Positions 1-56,907 are shown, numbered from the stretch's first letter. The stretch is DNA of 64,000 nucleotides from Bostrychus sinensis (GCA_020698575.1 CM036242.1:17651124-17715123), one strand, 5' to 3'. Program-made: numbers and translations. The notes: a model not told the origin generated them from the letters alone.

Positions 1-189
1 TCAAAACTGCATGAGATAACACAACTATATAATGTTCTACGCTTCTGCAGACACAGATAAACTTGCAGATGCTCATCAAATATTAACAGTCAAGATTGTT
101 AGGGAAAAATCAGTACTTAAAATTGCCCATTATAACAATAAATTACAAGACATGCAGATTACAAAATCACCTCTGTATTGTAGGGTATA

Positions 190-375
190 CTGTAGACTTA
201 GAGAGCAGCCTGTATTAATGGCTCGCCTGGTATCACTCGTACCACATTCCAATGATACCTGGGCTCAAATCTTGGCTTGGGTCTAGTTACTCCGTGTCAA
301 TTTCCTGTCTCTCTCTCCCCATATTTCCTTACTCTATATACTATATCTATTGAATAAAGACAAAAGACAACATTA
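190..375 (+). mobile_element. Probable SINE with tRNA-like B box and AATAAAG tail
   Basis: GGGCTCAAATCTTGG resembles a pol III B box. It is followed by a C/T-rich tail (CTGTCTCTCTCTCCCC) and TTGAATAAAGACAAAAG, the usual end of several fish short repeats. The A box is not clear. Confidence 0.4.
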
Positions 376-3300
376 ATAAAAAAAATAATAAATAAATAAA
401 TAAAAAAATATATATATATTATTTTTAATATTTAATTAAGTTAAAAGCATTTAATGACTGTGATAATACATTCATAAATTACACACTGGACAGGTAGTGT
501 AAGGATAGGCAGTAATGACAGATGTCTCCAGATTGTGTCTCTTATTCTCATATTGCACTTTCCCGAAGCTGTTTCCCTCCCATCAGGTTCATCTCTCAGG
601 CCCAGAAGGCTTTCTTTCTACCTGCACAGCATTTTGGCATCCTGCTCCATTATCTTGCATACAAATCCACCATTAGGCAGCTGTGTGTATTCCTGTGTAT
701 ATAACGCTTATCTACATATTGACTTGGTTTAAACCCACACTCTTGTGTGCCATAATAATTACACATGTTGTAAAAGGAAGTACTTGATTCTTCCTGCACC
801 TGAGGCGGGCTGCTGCAGGAGTTGCCCACTGGCTCCCAGCAAACACACCTCTGGCGCAGCCCCGAATCCAAACTGCCTTCTCATACACCCTCAGCCATTG
901 CCTTCAATTGTGCAGTGGTGGCTTCCTATTTCACTGAACAGAGACGTGCCATTGAATGGTGCAAACAAAGAAGTAAGGATATGTTAGAGAGGCAATAGGT
1001 GCAGCAGGGACCTGTTTTATAGTCATCAACAAGTCAGACCACACACATGAAGAGGTTTTCACACCTTCAGTGGATAAAAACTATGGTGTGTTGTGACACA
1101 GGCCAGTCCAGGAGAGGATGTTTAGATTCTGTGGCTTCATGTTGCATGGAAGTCAAATTGGTCCAAAGGCCATGGAGGTTTTCTTCAAATCAAAACCACA
1201 TCTTCAAACTGCCTAAAAATAATAAGACGTTTAATGTGGCCGATAGAGGCCATACCCAGCCTTAACCATGTCTCCAAAGTTCTATCAGTGAAGAGAGTTC
1301 ATTAGTCCAACAAATACATAATTTATACTATCTAAAAAATACATGTGATCATGAATCAAGATGGGAATGAGAGACAGAAACAGCCCTTCTCTAGAGATGC
1401 CCCTTGTGAGTATTGGCGGAAGAGGTATAGAGGTAATACAGCAGCAGCAATCTGGCTATACAGGACTAACAGCAGCACTGCTACTCTATCCCAGAGATGT
1501 CAACCTACAGCAGACCCGTTGACTCTGTTCTGGATCTGGAGCACAATGCCTACCCAATTATGCATACAATGCAGATTACATTGTATGGCTTGTATGGATT
1601 TGTGTAGTATATGTAAATAGATAGCCCATTCAGGCATCAAGAGACAATAGTTAACCCTCAACGCTAACTAATATGAACATCAGAGCACTGGTGGCAAGAA
1701 ACATTTCATCATACACACAAATAAAACACAGCCAACAGCCTTATCCTCTGCATTCAGACTGATACCATTCATGTGCACAGTGATGTTTAAATTCTGCTGA
1801 GATTATTTGTCAAAAATTGCCTGAATTTCACAGTTAATTGCCTTCTCTAATTAGCACAGGATGCCTAATTCCCATTGCAGTCAGTGTGCTAAATGGTAAA
1901 GCTTTAGTAAGCGGATGCCATTCTTTTTCTCTGAGCATAGAGACTCCCAGTGCAAGCCAGGCTACACTGTACATTACACAGCCAATGATCGATTCTAAAT
2001 CTTAATTAGGGAAACGACAAACAAGCTACAGGACCTAATGAACTGTGTACCTTGTCAAACAGCTGGATGATTATGTTTATTGAGAGATATGTATGTTAAA
2101 TTCAATGTTGGGAGCAATTAACAAGAGAGAGGCTCTTCTAGTCTCAGAGGAACGCAGAACGGCTGGAACACCAGAGCCACAGACCTCTGGTGTTCTAGCT
2201 GATAAATATTTGTCATCTCCAGGGTGCTAGAGCTGTGTCTAGTCTCTCAGAATACCTGTGTTCAGAAATAAAGATGTCAGAAATGGCATTACCTTGTGTC
2301 ATTTGGGCTTTTAGTAAATGCTTCTCCCATGCTTTATTAAAAAATGCTACTTTAAAGCACTCACTGTTTTGCCAGGACCTCATCCCATTTAATGATCTGA
2401 GAAAAAAAATAGATACATAACAAAAAATATCTAAAAGTCAGTACCCACTTATAATAGCGGATTTTTATTTTATTTTATTTATTTATTTATTTTTTTTTTT
2501 GGGTGGCCTTCTGTTACTACCACTTTTTTCTAAATTAGTCAAATGGAAAGCAGTGGAAAGCAAGAAAAAAATTAAGCTGAGCCAAAAAGTGCGACTTGGA
2601 TTTAATATTTTATAATTGCCAAGGGACATTCTAAGATCAATGAATTTTTGCCCGGGACGCACATCAGAAAGAGATGTACTTCAGTCTTTTTAGGGAACAT
2701 TGGTCTATTTAATTTCAGCGTGTGATGCATGTGAAATATGGCTTCCATGGCCTCTTTCTTCCTCCCCAGGCACTGCTGCAGGCACACATTACCACTTTTA
2801 ATGGGCCGCCATAAGAAGAGGCAAGTCAGCCAATAACCCATCCTCGCTAATGGATCGCCTTGTTTGTTCTTTTTCACTGTTTTCTGAAGCTAATTTTAGA
2901 TGATCTGTTTTGGTGAAAAGACAAAAATTGAGGACACTGTAGCACAACAATGGTTTAATGCAATGTTATAAAAGGCCCTTAAAGTGAAGGACGGGAAAAG
3001 CACTGTATTGCTGCTAGTGAATTAAATGGTTGGAGTTATTGGGGTTGTTCAAGTGGATCTGGAAGCCAAAAAACTGGGCCTCTCCCAGTGGGACACTAAG
3101 AGAAAAAACACTTCTAGGGCTTCTGGTAAAGGCTTACAAAGTGGGATAATGGGGATAGTTAAGAGCAATGGTGATGATGATCTTCCAAATTTGTAAAAAA
3201 TATACTGTATATCTGCAAATGCCATTCATTCAGTCACATGTAAGTAGTGGCTGGTGCCAGAGTTAAACAGGGCATAAATAGTCTGGTTAGGTCCTATTTT

Positions 3301-6300
3301 GACAAGATGGAACTGACTGATGAGTCAAGTGACATTTGAAATATAGTTTATGACCTTTGCACTCACATCTTTTATACATTTTGTAGATATTACGGTTTTA
3401 CTAAAAACATTTTTCTGTACAGAAATGAATTATGTATTAGAAAATGCAAAGTGACAGAATGAATGAGAGCATTGTTTTAGTTTTAAGCACAGGGCTGGCG
3501 CTTGAAGGATGCATAATGTACACCTTCACAATGAAAAGTCCTGAATCAGATTATGGGAAACTCAAATTACTCTTGGTTGGCATTTTTGGTACCTAGTTAT
3601 AGTATTTTGCCTACTCCAGACATATTAACACCTCTCCTCTGCCCTCATTGGCATTCTTCAGCCCCCCTGCCAGCAACTAATGAAAGATATTTTCCTCCTT
3701 TCTTTCCCCAGGCTCAAACCTTGACAGCTGACAATGGAGCTGACAAAAAAAAAAAAAACAACCTCATAGTCAAAGAAAACAAAGTTAAATTCATAACAAC
3801 CGGAAAATGCACTCCTCTCAGGTAATGTCGTAGTGCTAGTGACATGCTAAGCAATCAAGGCTAAATCTAACAGCATTGCAGGTGGTCCTAAAAATAATCA
3901 GACACAGATTTTCTTTGGAGAGCCAAGTTCCACCAAAACTATTACTGTGGATTTGCCATGACAACTTTAATAACAGTGTTCTTTGAGGAATGGGAATCTC
4001 CACACCCACAGGTGCACAACGGAGAAACAGCTATGGAGGCATTGTGTGCATATCCCTGAGCAGGCGTAGGATGAGGAGTAGGCGCTCACAGCAGGGGCCC
4101 GGGATGTTAGGCGGTCCCCGTATCCCTGGCCAGCAGGCTATAGCTAGAGACCCAACCATTCTCAACCCGCCTCCACAGCAGTGAGGTGGAGGGGGGAAAA
4201 GCCAGCAATTTTATTCTTCTGAAATTTAATTATATCAAGATTAACAAGGGAGGTAATTAATTTCTTTAAGATGGTATCTTTTAGTTGCCCCAGGCTTAAC
4301 TTTGTTGTCAAAACTGTATATTTAACCATTATTCCAGGGCAAAGTTTTAAAGGCAATGAGGGGGTTCACTACTCTGCTACTGTGAATATATAGGAGGGTC
4401 TAATCTAAATAATGAGATTAAAGGGTTAACAATAATTAATGAAAGACTCCCAAAAATTACCTAAAAAAATAAGTGACTGCAATGTATGTACAATTAAAAT
4501 ATTTGCAATTTAATAAGTACATTATAGTCAATTTTATATTGCAGAATGAGCTTGTATACTTCAGTGAGGCAGGTAATGGGAAAATACATATTTATTAACA
4601 TTACCACATTGATCCATGTATCACAGAAATGTACAATATCACTAAAAAGCTAACTGATGGGTGGGATGTAATATATTTTCTATTATTATTCTTTTGTAAT
4701 TTCCAACAAGCTTCATAGAAAACCAATGAATCTATTAATGTTGGAACCTTGTCTTTTCTATTCTTTCATATCAAGCTTTGGCCAATCACTCCCATTGAAA
4801 TAAGAGATGCTGCCATTGGCTTGCTGGGCTGCAAACACACAGCACAGCTTGTTAAATTGAATTATAGGCAGCACAAAACTGTGGGAAAGTTGCAATATCA
4901 GTGCAGATATGAAACACAAAAATATTGCTAATGCATTCACATATAAAGCAGAATCACATCTATCTAACTTTGAATTCACAGTAAACTCTAAACTTCTATC
5001 GGATATAACATATTTTGATAGGGAAAAATAAAAATAGGGAGGGTAAAGGAACTTTAAATGCAAGTTACTCTGACAGAATAAAATCAACATTAATCAAGCA
5101 CGTAATGTATTAAATGGTTTTATGTGAGTCCACTTGCTACTGCTTTGGAGTAAATATATACAATAAAGAGGGCAATGAATTTCTAAACAAGGACATATAC
5201 TGTACATATGATAAAATGCATTGTGGATATAGGCATGCCCTGTTTTCATGCAAATATATAGTGGTATTTTACATATTCAAACCCATGGACCATATGGAGC
5301 AACCAGTGGTAAGTGAGCCTGTGCTCTGTAGTGTGAAAGGAAAGGGAAAGTTGGCAAAGTGCACTCTGTTAAAGCTCTAAGAACACATGGCATCAGGCCA
5401 AAGAGCCCCTGTAACCATTCTGAAGACTCCACTCTGTCTTCGGTGTGTCCTCACTGGATCTACATACAATTGCCTTGAGACATGGAGTCAAATTAACATT
5501 ACAATCTTCTTGACATTGTGAAACCAATAGCAGCCTTTGTGTGCCCTCTTAATCATATTTATGTGGTATGGAGAGAAGGAGAACTCACATAGGAATGCAT
5601 ATGCTTCATTACAGATCCATAAGTTATGCTAAAGACCTACTGCTGTCCTTCAGAGGTGAAAGCATGGGTTAATAACTATGTAACCAAGGACTTTCTGTGG
5701 TACAGGGTAGAAGTGGTTGTTCATGTTAAATAAAACATCCTTACAGCATATATAAATCCCACTCTGTGCATATTTACAACAATGAAGACTTAGTCTCAGA
5801 GGAGGTGAAATGACTTGTTTTCGTCCTAAAAATCAAATGCATGTTTTGCCTAATTTTGGTGTCAGACATAAAGACATTTTTACAATTAGGGATTAACGTT
5901 GAGGCTGTGCTGCATATGTAACTGAATAAGTGAATATCTAATGTAGTATTAAGTATTATAAGTTTAGAGGAGCAATATTGGTGAACTACAATTGTGGACA
6001 CCTAATGTCTGAAATGTTTGCAGCATCTGTTATACATCATATTTCTAACATATTTTATTAATAGCTTTTTGCTCATTATGTGTGCAAATGTTTTGTGATT
6101 TTATTGCCTTAGGGAAGAGTGTTTTCCTTCACTTTCTTCTTTTAGTTTGCTGATCTATACCAAATTGAATCATTTGTGACTGAATGTCTTACTGATCTTT
6201 ATAATATTTGTATTTATTTTTTTAATAAAAAATCTGACCATAACCTTTTTTTATTTTGCTAAAAGATAAACAAACCGACACTTTCAAAAACATAACTTTG

Positions 6301-7079
6301 GCAGTGGTAATAAGCAATTCAGTGGCAGGACAGAACACTAACTGAACAGTTTTGAGGGTAAAAAACAGTTATATATGGTATCTCTTTATATAAACATAAC
6401 AAATATTTTGGGCAAATAATTAGATCACAATGAATTTCAATTCTGATGTTCACTTGGTGTGGTTTTGCTGGAGATGCAGTTGTGTTTACGTCATTAAAAA
6501 CAGATGTTATTAAAATTCCTTGCATCTCATTTTTTCTACATTTCTCTGTCCTCCCCTCTCTCCACTGTGGGTAAGTTTAAAAGACAAGGAGAGTTTGTGA
6601 ACAGATGCAAGTAAGAGACATGAGATATGTTGTTTCTGTTAGTCCCCAAAAAGGTTGGTTCTGTCTTGCTGTGGTCAAGTCTACACACTGGTCTCAGCCA
6701 TGGCTTCCTGTTGTCGTGATTACAACACGAAAGGATGGAAAGGTAGAAGCAAAGAACTCATCTGAAATACCCATACCAACAGACTCTGGGAAGGGAAGAT
6801 TAATAGAACATGGGATGGGAGGAGATGCACTGCCCCTTCCATGAGCGTTCATCTGGCCCGCGTCCTTAACCAAACAGCCTGGTCGGTCCTAGTCCTCTGA
6901 GTCCTCATACCCCCCCCTAGCTCCGGATCCCTTGTACTCTGCTAGCTTCCTGTTTGTCTGGTTGAAGACCTGGCCACTTTAGTCCAAGGCTGCACATAGG
7001 GAGGGAAGAAGGAGGAGGAAGAGGCAAAAAAGGAACCAAGGATAGAGGGGAGGTTGGCGGGGAGAAAGCGAAAAGGGAG

Positions 7080-7670
7080 AGACACTGAACACTCCCGAGT
7101 TGGGATTGATTTACTTCATTAACCGAGATTACAAGTTTAACTTACAAACCAGAGGTCAAAATTTCTCATTAACAAGGGGACCGTGGAGAACCTCAGGGCT
7201 TGGAGACCACTCTTATTACTGACTACACATTTCAATCTGTCTTTGATGTTCTATGTCTGCCTTTCTACCCCCTCGTTCCCCCTCCTATTTTTTGGCAGCG
7301 AGGTTGATTTTAATTGTAGCTATAGAACAGAGCATAGTTTGCCTGTAAGCCAGCCTCCACATCTGTAGTGAGTGCAGCTTTAGTGATATTGGGTGCAGTC
7401 CATAGCTTGGGGCTAATTTTAATGGTCCCCCCTCCTCCTCCTTCATTGGAGACTCAGATTGTTTTCCACGTGATTCCTGTTAATTTAGCTGGAGGAAAGG
7501 GCATCAGTTTTCCTTGTGCTTTTCTCCCCTCTCACTCTATTGCCTCACTCCTTCTTTCTGATCTACAGCCTCAAAGAAAGAAGGTGAAATGAATTCAAAT
7601 GGAAAAATAGACTGTGCGCACTATTAAATCGCTTGCCTACCTTTGTCCCTCGAACTGCGCCTGGCAGAGA
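7080..7670. other. Candidate conserved non-coding block
   Basis: Non-repetitive, moderate GC, with no simple repeats. Carries TTCATTAACC and GTTAATTTAGCTGG motifs. It looks unlike the AT-rich intron around it. No gene was recognised. Conservation cannot be tested here. Confidence 0.25.
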
Positions 7671-8802
7671 CAGATAGGAGAAAAATGTTATGGCTGTACA
7701 AACCGGGCAATTTAGCTGCCATTGTTGCCTCTACGTCAACAAACAAAGCTCTTCCTTTGATGTGATAAATGGCCTAAGTGCTGCAATGATAACTCAGAGC
7801 TTGTAAATGTGTCAAGGATGTTTCAAAGCTGTGTTTTACACTACAGGACACTGCACATTTGACATCTCCCAGGCTTTAGTGCCAACCTTAGATGTACTCT
7901 GGGTATGTGTCTCAAACACAACAACAACAGAAATCAAGCTGTTGAAGCAGGATGCACTGAAAGGGAAGGCAGCAGATCATAATAGATAAAAATCAATGAG
8001 GGACGGAAATGATAGACGAAAGGGTAATTTTCAGTATGTGAATGGTCAAATATAACCTGGCAAAAGCCAGACTGGAATGGCTCCCGTTGAAAATGTTTGT
8101 GAAGGGGCGAGACATTCAGCAGAATACTTGGAGGTGATTGGATAAATTGCCAGCTTTGTAGCTAAACAACAAACCACTATGACAGTAAAAAAACAAAATA
8201 AAGACGTTGTTAGAAGATTTTTGCTATTTTTGTAAATGTAGAGCAGCATACCTTACATTTTTTCACATCGCCATGTTGATAACAAGTATCGCTAAAAGAG
8301 TTTGTTGTTTTCGGCAAACCTAAACCCGCCCACCCACAGCAATACTGCCACGCCATTGGCCTGGGCCGCCACCGGCTCAGACCCAAACGAAGATGAAATC
8401 ATGAATTTGTGAACTCACAAATTTCATGACAATCCAGCTTGCTGTGCAAGGTAAGGTCAAATACAGAGTCTGGTGTGATTAAACTATTTGTAAATTTCAA
8501 TAAACAGTATTAATTACTTCATTACAAACACAAATATGCAGTCAGCACTTTGTTTTGATTTACAGAACTGAACTAATGTACTGTTCCAATAGAAATATTA
8601 CCATAGGTCCTATAAATCTGAAAATAAAATCTACTGAAACAACTTTTTTTTTTCAATTACAAGCAAACACCTGATTATAAAAACTTAACCCCATTCCATT
8701 CTCATCCCATCTGGAAACCACTGAGCCTCGTATAGGCTCCACAAATTGAATAAAAATATGACATTACTTTTCTAGAAAGACAGCATATGCTCAGGTGGTT
8801 AG

Positions 8803-9090
8803 GCAGTGGCTTAGTGGTTAGCACTCTCGACTCAGCAAGAAGGGTTCAATTCCCAGACCATGTGGAACCTTTCTGTGTGGAGTTCCTCTGGGCGCTTCGG
8901 TTTCCCCCATCAACCTCAAAACATGCACAATAGGCTAAAACCTCCAGCCAGATACTCCTGACCAGGATCCTGGCTAAAGATCTAGAGAAGGGTCCCCCAC
9001 TGCTCCTGACAGGTTGCCCTAGCAGCATTGAGGGATGGGTCAAACGCAAAGAATGAATTTCCTTACGGGGATCAATAAAAGTATGCCTTA
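8803..9090 (+). mobile_element. tRNA-derived SINE
   Basis: A box TGGCTTAGTGGTTA (8807-8820) and B box GGGTTCAATTCC (8842-8853) are at tRNA-like spacing. The typical fish SINE body follows (TCTGTGTGGAGTTCC and CGGTTTCCCCC, then CAAAACATGCAC) and the end reads GGGGATCAATAAAAGTATG. Confidence 0.8.
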
Positions 9091-9259
9091 CCTCTAAGAG
9101 TTAGCAGGGGTGCAAGAAAATATTGAAAAAAATTGCAATACAGTATTTAAATAAAAAAATGGCAGTATCAATATTTTGGTATTTTCTTTTACTTACAAAT
9201 ATCTTGTAAAAACAGCTTCAAACACTGTTGACAATATTTTTATCCAAAAAAAAAAAAAA

Positions 9260-10215
9260 GTTCTACCAGCAATTTTTTTTTGCTTACTTGGAGAAAGGCA
9301 ACTTGTTTGCAAATAAACTCAATTACCGTTTAAAAATATTATATCAATCAGTCAATTGCTTTAGTCTCCAAGTTAGAAAGAAAATTGTCTCTCAATTGTT
9401 ACTTCCCATTTTAGATTATGCAGATATTGTTTATCAGAATTCCACAGCTTCCTGTCTTCACTCACTTGATGTTGTTTACAATAGTTTATGCCAGTTTATT
9501 CTACGCTGCCCTTATAGAACACACCATTGTGTGATGTACGAACAGCTGTCGTGGCTCAAACCCTCAAACAGAAGGAAATATCACTGGCTTCAGTTTATTT
9601 TTAAATGTATTCATTTGGATTATCCTTCATATCTTAAACAATATCTTGTACCTTACAGTACTTCTTATAATTTGCGCCACACAGATAATTTATTCTTTAC
9701 CGTTCCCAGAGTCAAAAAAGAGCTTGGTAAATTTGCGTTTCAGTTTAGGGCCCTTCATGACTGGAATACTCTTCCCGCCAATCTACGATCTATATCCACT
9801 CTTTATATGTTCTGTAATGCTCTTATATGCCATTTAACAAATGTCTGTCTTTGTTTTTGATTTTCAGTCATGCTTTTACTTTAATTTATTTGTTGTTGTT
9901 AATATTGATGTTATCATTATGATTACCTTATTTATTATTATTATTATTTATTTTATTATTACTTTTTTTTGTACTTCACTACTGTAATTGATTTTTAGTT
10001 TTTGGGTGGGGGTGTTATGAGAGCTGGTGTGTGTGTGTGCGCGTGCATGTGTGGAGTAGTTTGTGTGAGTTTGTGTCTATTTGTTTACATAATGTTGTAT
10101 TTTACGTTAACTATGGCACTGCTGTCTGCGGCCAAACTGTTCAATTAGAGGACCCCCTTTAAAATGAGATGCTACATCTCAAGGGGTTATTCCTCTTTAA
10201 AACGTAAATAAATAA
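9260..10215 (+). mobile_element. 5'-truncated LINE (L2/CR1/Rex1-like) 3' end
   Basis: An open frame to 9860 encodes the C-terminal region of a LINE reverse transcriptase, with LLPILDYADIVYQN, CPYRTHHC, YHWLQFIFKCIH and a DWNTLPANLRSIS end. This matches the post-RT region of fish LINEs of the L2/CR1 group. A 3' tail with GAGATGCTACATCTCAAGGG and TAAATAAAT ends near 10215. The 5' part is missing. The family within the group was not resolved. Confidence 0.8.
10028..10054. repeat. GT-rich microsatellite
   Basis: GTGTGTGTGTGTGCGCGTGC followed by ATGTGTG, inside the LINE 3' untranslated part. Confidence 0.8.
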
Positions 10216-10899
10216 GTTTGTAAAATACAGTTGCAGTATTCAATCAACAAGTTTTATGCAACTTTTTTTTTTTTATAGAATTTTAGGAATATATAGTGGT
10301 GTACTAGTAACAGGCAAGGTTTTCCAAAAATCATAATGTTTAAAAAAATGCAGTATATTGCCTTTGTTACAGTATTGTGATATATCAATATACTATTGTA
10401 ATGCTTATATTGACATAAAGACATAGTATCACATATAGTATGAGTCCGATAAAGGTGAGTACTGTGTGGCCCCTGACTATGGCTTGACCGGTTGCTGGGG
10501 CCACAAAGGCTCTCCTTCAGTGGTCCTCCCAGAACCTGGCCATTGGCTTGTTGGGCCTAATCCTCCATGTGGAGGGAGCCCTGTAAGGCCTCTTTGTTCC
10601 CTCCCACAGACTAGATCAGGCCGGAGACAGAAATCGTCTGGACTGGTATCAGTTTCACAGCCTGTGGCCATCCACATCCAGGCATATACCCAAGCCCGGC
10701 CAAGCCACCATCAAATTAAATGTGGGCAAGTGCAGGGGGGCAGCTGGGTTAGAGCGAGTGGAGTGAAATGGTGTCACCTGAATTCCGCCACAGTCCCAAA
10801 CAGAGGAAAGGTGGGCTGATTAGTTACCAAACAAGCAGAAGCTAAGAAATACGAAAGAAGGATTTTACAGAGGCTTTGCCTCTCAGTAGACAGAGTAGG

Positions 10900-11340
10900 A
10901 TCTCAACAAGGCCATTATCTGGCTCCTAATTTGAGTTTGGCAAAGCACTGAAGGGCTGCCTTTGTCTGGGATTAATGCGGAAAGCTCAGGATGCGATGTC
11001 AGAGGGAAATAATCAGCGTGGGCCCTCATAACGTTGGCTGCTTGTGCTCCTGGCCAGGGCCCCCGGCTCATTTCAGTGGAGATGAAATCTATGACAAGCC
11101 CCTCAGTGAAGCTAAGAGCAGGCAACAGTCCAGTAACACCCACAGGCCTGCAGGCATCCTGTGACCCCCTTAGAAAAGTCACATTCACTTTGCTCTGGAG
11201 AAGGGAAAGAGAACGCCGCCGGCGCTTCCAGTCCATGTGAAATGAAGAAATGTGAGGAGGTGAAAACCAAGTGAAAATAAGTTAAGATTCCTCCTCCGCC
11301 GCCCTCCACAATCACACCAGAGGAGGGGGAGCACTGTGAC
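10900..11340. other. Candidate conserved non-coding block
   Basis: GC-moderate, non-repetitive sequence including TGGGATTAATGCGG and GGGAAATAATCAGCG. Short frames here show no family resemblance. May be regulatory (inference only). Confidence 0.25.
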
Positions 11341-12241
11341 TTCAATTCATTATAGTCCTCTAATCAACATGAACACAACATTAAAAAAAGAGGACAAGGG
11401 GGGAACAAACTACTTCAGAATAATGTTTTTTCATGTTCACATTGTGCACCTCAGTTTGAGAAAGCGCCTCTGCTGAATGCAGCAAGGTCGCAGGCTATTG
11501 CCCATCAGGGTAAACCATTCTGGAAGAGGACAGCACTGTACTCAAGGACCAGAAATAATGCTTTTATTTTGTTATTTATGCTTTTTTACCAGATGCATTA
11601 CTATGCTTCTCCACAGCATATTGCTGCTAAGTGAAGGATGTGAAGATGCAACTCAATAAGCAGGTTATTAAAATTACCAATTGACATTCAAAATTCAGAC
11701 CTATTTTAGATTCATCAAATTTACAGATGAATATGTAGAATTTGAATGTTTCCCCTGACGCCGGGAGGGAAATATGACTTGGTACAGAAACTGTGCATGA
11801 TTTTATTTATGACTGTATGAAATATAATGCTTAAATCATTACGTGTGGAGCAGGGGAAGAGTCCGCTGCAACAACACAGTTCAGCTTAATTAAGAGCAGA
11901 TGAGGCAAGTCACAGGAGAGTATGTCACTGTTCTCGGCATAGAAACTTACTTCCATAAACAAGTACATACATGCTACTTGTTTAGGGCCAGTATATTAAC
12001 ACAGCCCTCTTCTGCAGTCCATCAGGGAGCTAATATTTTTCTTCAACTTGAATTACAATGAAGACAGACACATCTTTAAATGACCTTCATCTTTTAATGT
12101 AATATAATGAATTAAATGTCATCAAGTAATGGCTACACATAACATTCTTTTTGACTAGCACTATTTCAATTTTTATTTTGGAGCATCAGAGACAAAAAGA
12201 TTCATAAAACACTATATCAACTGCACCCTATATGCTTTAGA

Positions 12242-12543
12242 ACACCGGGTCCCAAAGTGGGGTCCGGGGACCCCTGGGGGCCTGCGAAGGTACTGTAGGC
12301 TGTCTATTTTAAGTACATTAAAAGATATTGAGTTTGAAATAAATTACAGTGCTATACTTATTTAAAAATGTTACTTTAAAACAATTTTTAACCAACAGTC
12401 AGTGTTTTTTGTAATGCTTTTATAGAAATATATGGAGAAAAACATGACAATCTTTTGAATAGAGGGAAGTTGTATAGTTGGGGGTCCATGTGAGATTTTT
12501 GGAAAGTTAAGGAGGGCCCCTCTCTCCTGAGTTTGGGAAAGGT
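12242..12543. mobile_element. hAT-like MITE
   Basis: The ends read ACACCGGGTCCCAAAGTGGG and (reverse complement of the right end) ACCTTTCCCAAACTCAGGAG, an imperfect terminal inverted repeat. Flanks GCTTTAGA (12234-12241) and GCTTTAAA (12544-12551) match at seven of eight bases, as expected for an 8-bp hAT target duplication. Only about 300 bp, no coding capacity. Confidence 0.6.
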
Positions 12544-12564
12544 GCTTTAAAAGTCAAGTGTCAG

Positions 12565-12690
12565 GAAATCATGGTTGAGAGAGCAGGGAGAGACATTCGG
12601 CGGTGTCGAGTCCGGACTCAAACCCATGACACCGAAGCAGACTGTAGCTGCTGTGTATATATATCAACTGAGCTATACCGCAGCACTTGA
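12565..12690 (-). mobile_element. tRNA-derived SINE head
   Basis: On the minus strand, GCGGTATAGCTCAGTTGATA forms an A box (12662-12677) and GGGTTTGAGTCC a B box (12614-12625). No CCA end or clean cloverleaf, so it is a SINE rather than a functional tRNA gene. Confidence 0.65.
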
Positions 12691-12922
12691 ATAAATTTTT
12701 GGGGAATCTTAGTTTAGACTTATGACTAACCTTTGTGTAAAATAAAAAATTCTGTCTTTTTTCCATCCAGGTGTGGTAGCCATTGGACATTTCTAAAGCT
12801 TAAAGATGTGAGATTAAACATTTGCAAATTTTAAGATGATGCATGCACACATCTGAATTACTTCACTGTCTCAGGAAAGGGATTATTCAGAATACCCTTA
12901 CTTTTATAGGGGTGAACCTTAC

Positions 12923-56426
<43,504 letters not shown>

Positions 56427-56460
56427 CTCTGCTCACAGATAGCTGTTGTAGTTTTACAGG

Positions 56461-56470
56461 GCGCATGCGT
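56461..56470. promoter_or_regulatory. NRF1-type site
   Basis: GCGCATGCGT matches the NRF1 palindrome GCGCATGCGC at nine of ten bases. It lies 35 bp upstream of the taf4 ATG. Confidence 0.65.
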
Positions 56471-56472
56471 GT

Positions 56473-56490
56473 TACTATGCATTGTGGGAA
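56473..56490 (-). promoter_or_regulatory. ZNF143/Staf-type site
   Basis: On the minus strand TTCCCACAATGCATAGTA fits the 18-base Staf consensus YWCCCRNMATSCMYYRCR at 16 positions by eye. It lies between the NRF1 and CRE motifs. Confidence 0.6.
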
Positions 56491-56496
56491 TGTTTT

Positions 56497-56504
56497 TGAC
56501 GTCA
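56497..56504. promoter_or_regulatory. Full palindromic CRE (CREB/ATF site)
   Basis: TGACGTCA is a perfect cAMP-response element, 71 bp from the taf4 ATG, in the same cluster as the NRF1 and ZNF143-type sites. Confidence 0.65.
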
Positions 56505-56889
56505 TCGAATAAAGGGAGCAGGGGCTTACAGGCTGGACCTTTGGGGCTCCTTAAGTCTGATTATACGCTTTCTTTAACGTTATTATAACAATGTACTTAC
56601 ATAGCAACATGTACATAAGTGTTGCATATTTTTGGGTCTTAAGTATAAGTCAAACTTAGAGGTAAATAAATACAAAATTAGGCAATTAACTGTACAGTCG
56701 GATATTCCAAATACTATTATTTCACAGTAAAAGTGAATTATATTTTGCATTTGTAATAGCGAAAGAAATGCAAACCGTGCTTTATTATTGAGACGCGACA
56801 TGCTGTATCTGATTGAAATGTCGCGGGTAAAAAAAATAGGAGGAAACTTAAGCGTAGCTCAGTCCGATTTTTGGCTTGCCCCATCCTTT

Positions 56890-56907
56890 CTCCCAGCATG
56901 CTTAGGG
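56890..56907 (+). promoter_or_regulatory. Second ZNF143/Staf-type site, lsm14 side
   Basis: CTCCCAGCATGCTTAGGG contains the CCCAGCATGC core and fits the Staf consensus at about 15 of 18 positions. It is about 195 bp upstream of the lsm14 ATG. Confidence 0.5.

Larger units (their letters stand above)
1..12922 (-). other. taf4: taf4 intron 14 (partial; left end outside the window)
   Basis: No coding exon was recognised here. It holds a likely SINE (190-375), a SINE (8803-9090), a LINE fragment (9260-10215), a hAT-like MITE (12242-12543), a SINE (12565-12690) and short AT-rich or T-rich repeats near 365-445 and 2464-2500. From about 446 to 6850 I see only AT-rich intronic sequence. Blocks at 7080-7670 and 10900-11340 look non-repetitive. 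Confidence 0.75.

Noticed and set aside
9108..10410. LINE at 9260-10215 inserted inside a MITE whose halves are 9108-9250 and 10330-10410
   Set aside because: Both flanks have AATATTG and CAGTATT-like motifs, but no matching ends or target duplication could be defined.
12565..12690. A functional tRNA gene (also considered at 8803 and 52790)
   Set aside because: A and B boxes are present but the cloverleaf is poor, and SINE bodies or tails follow.
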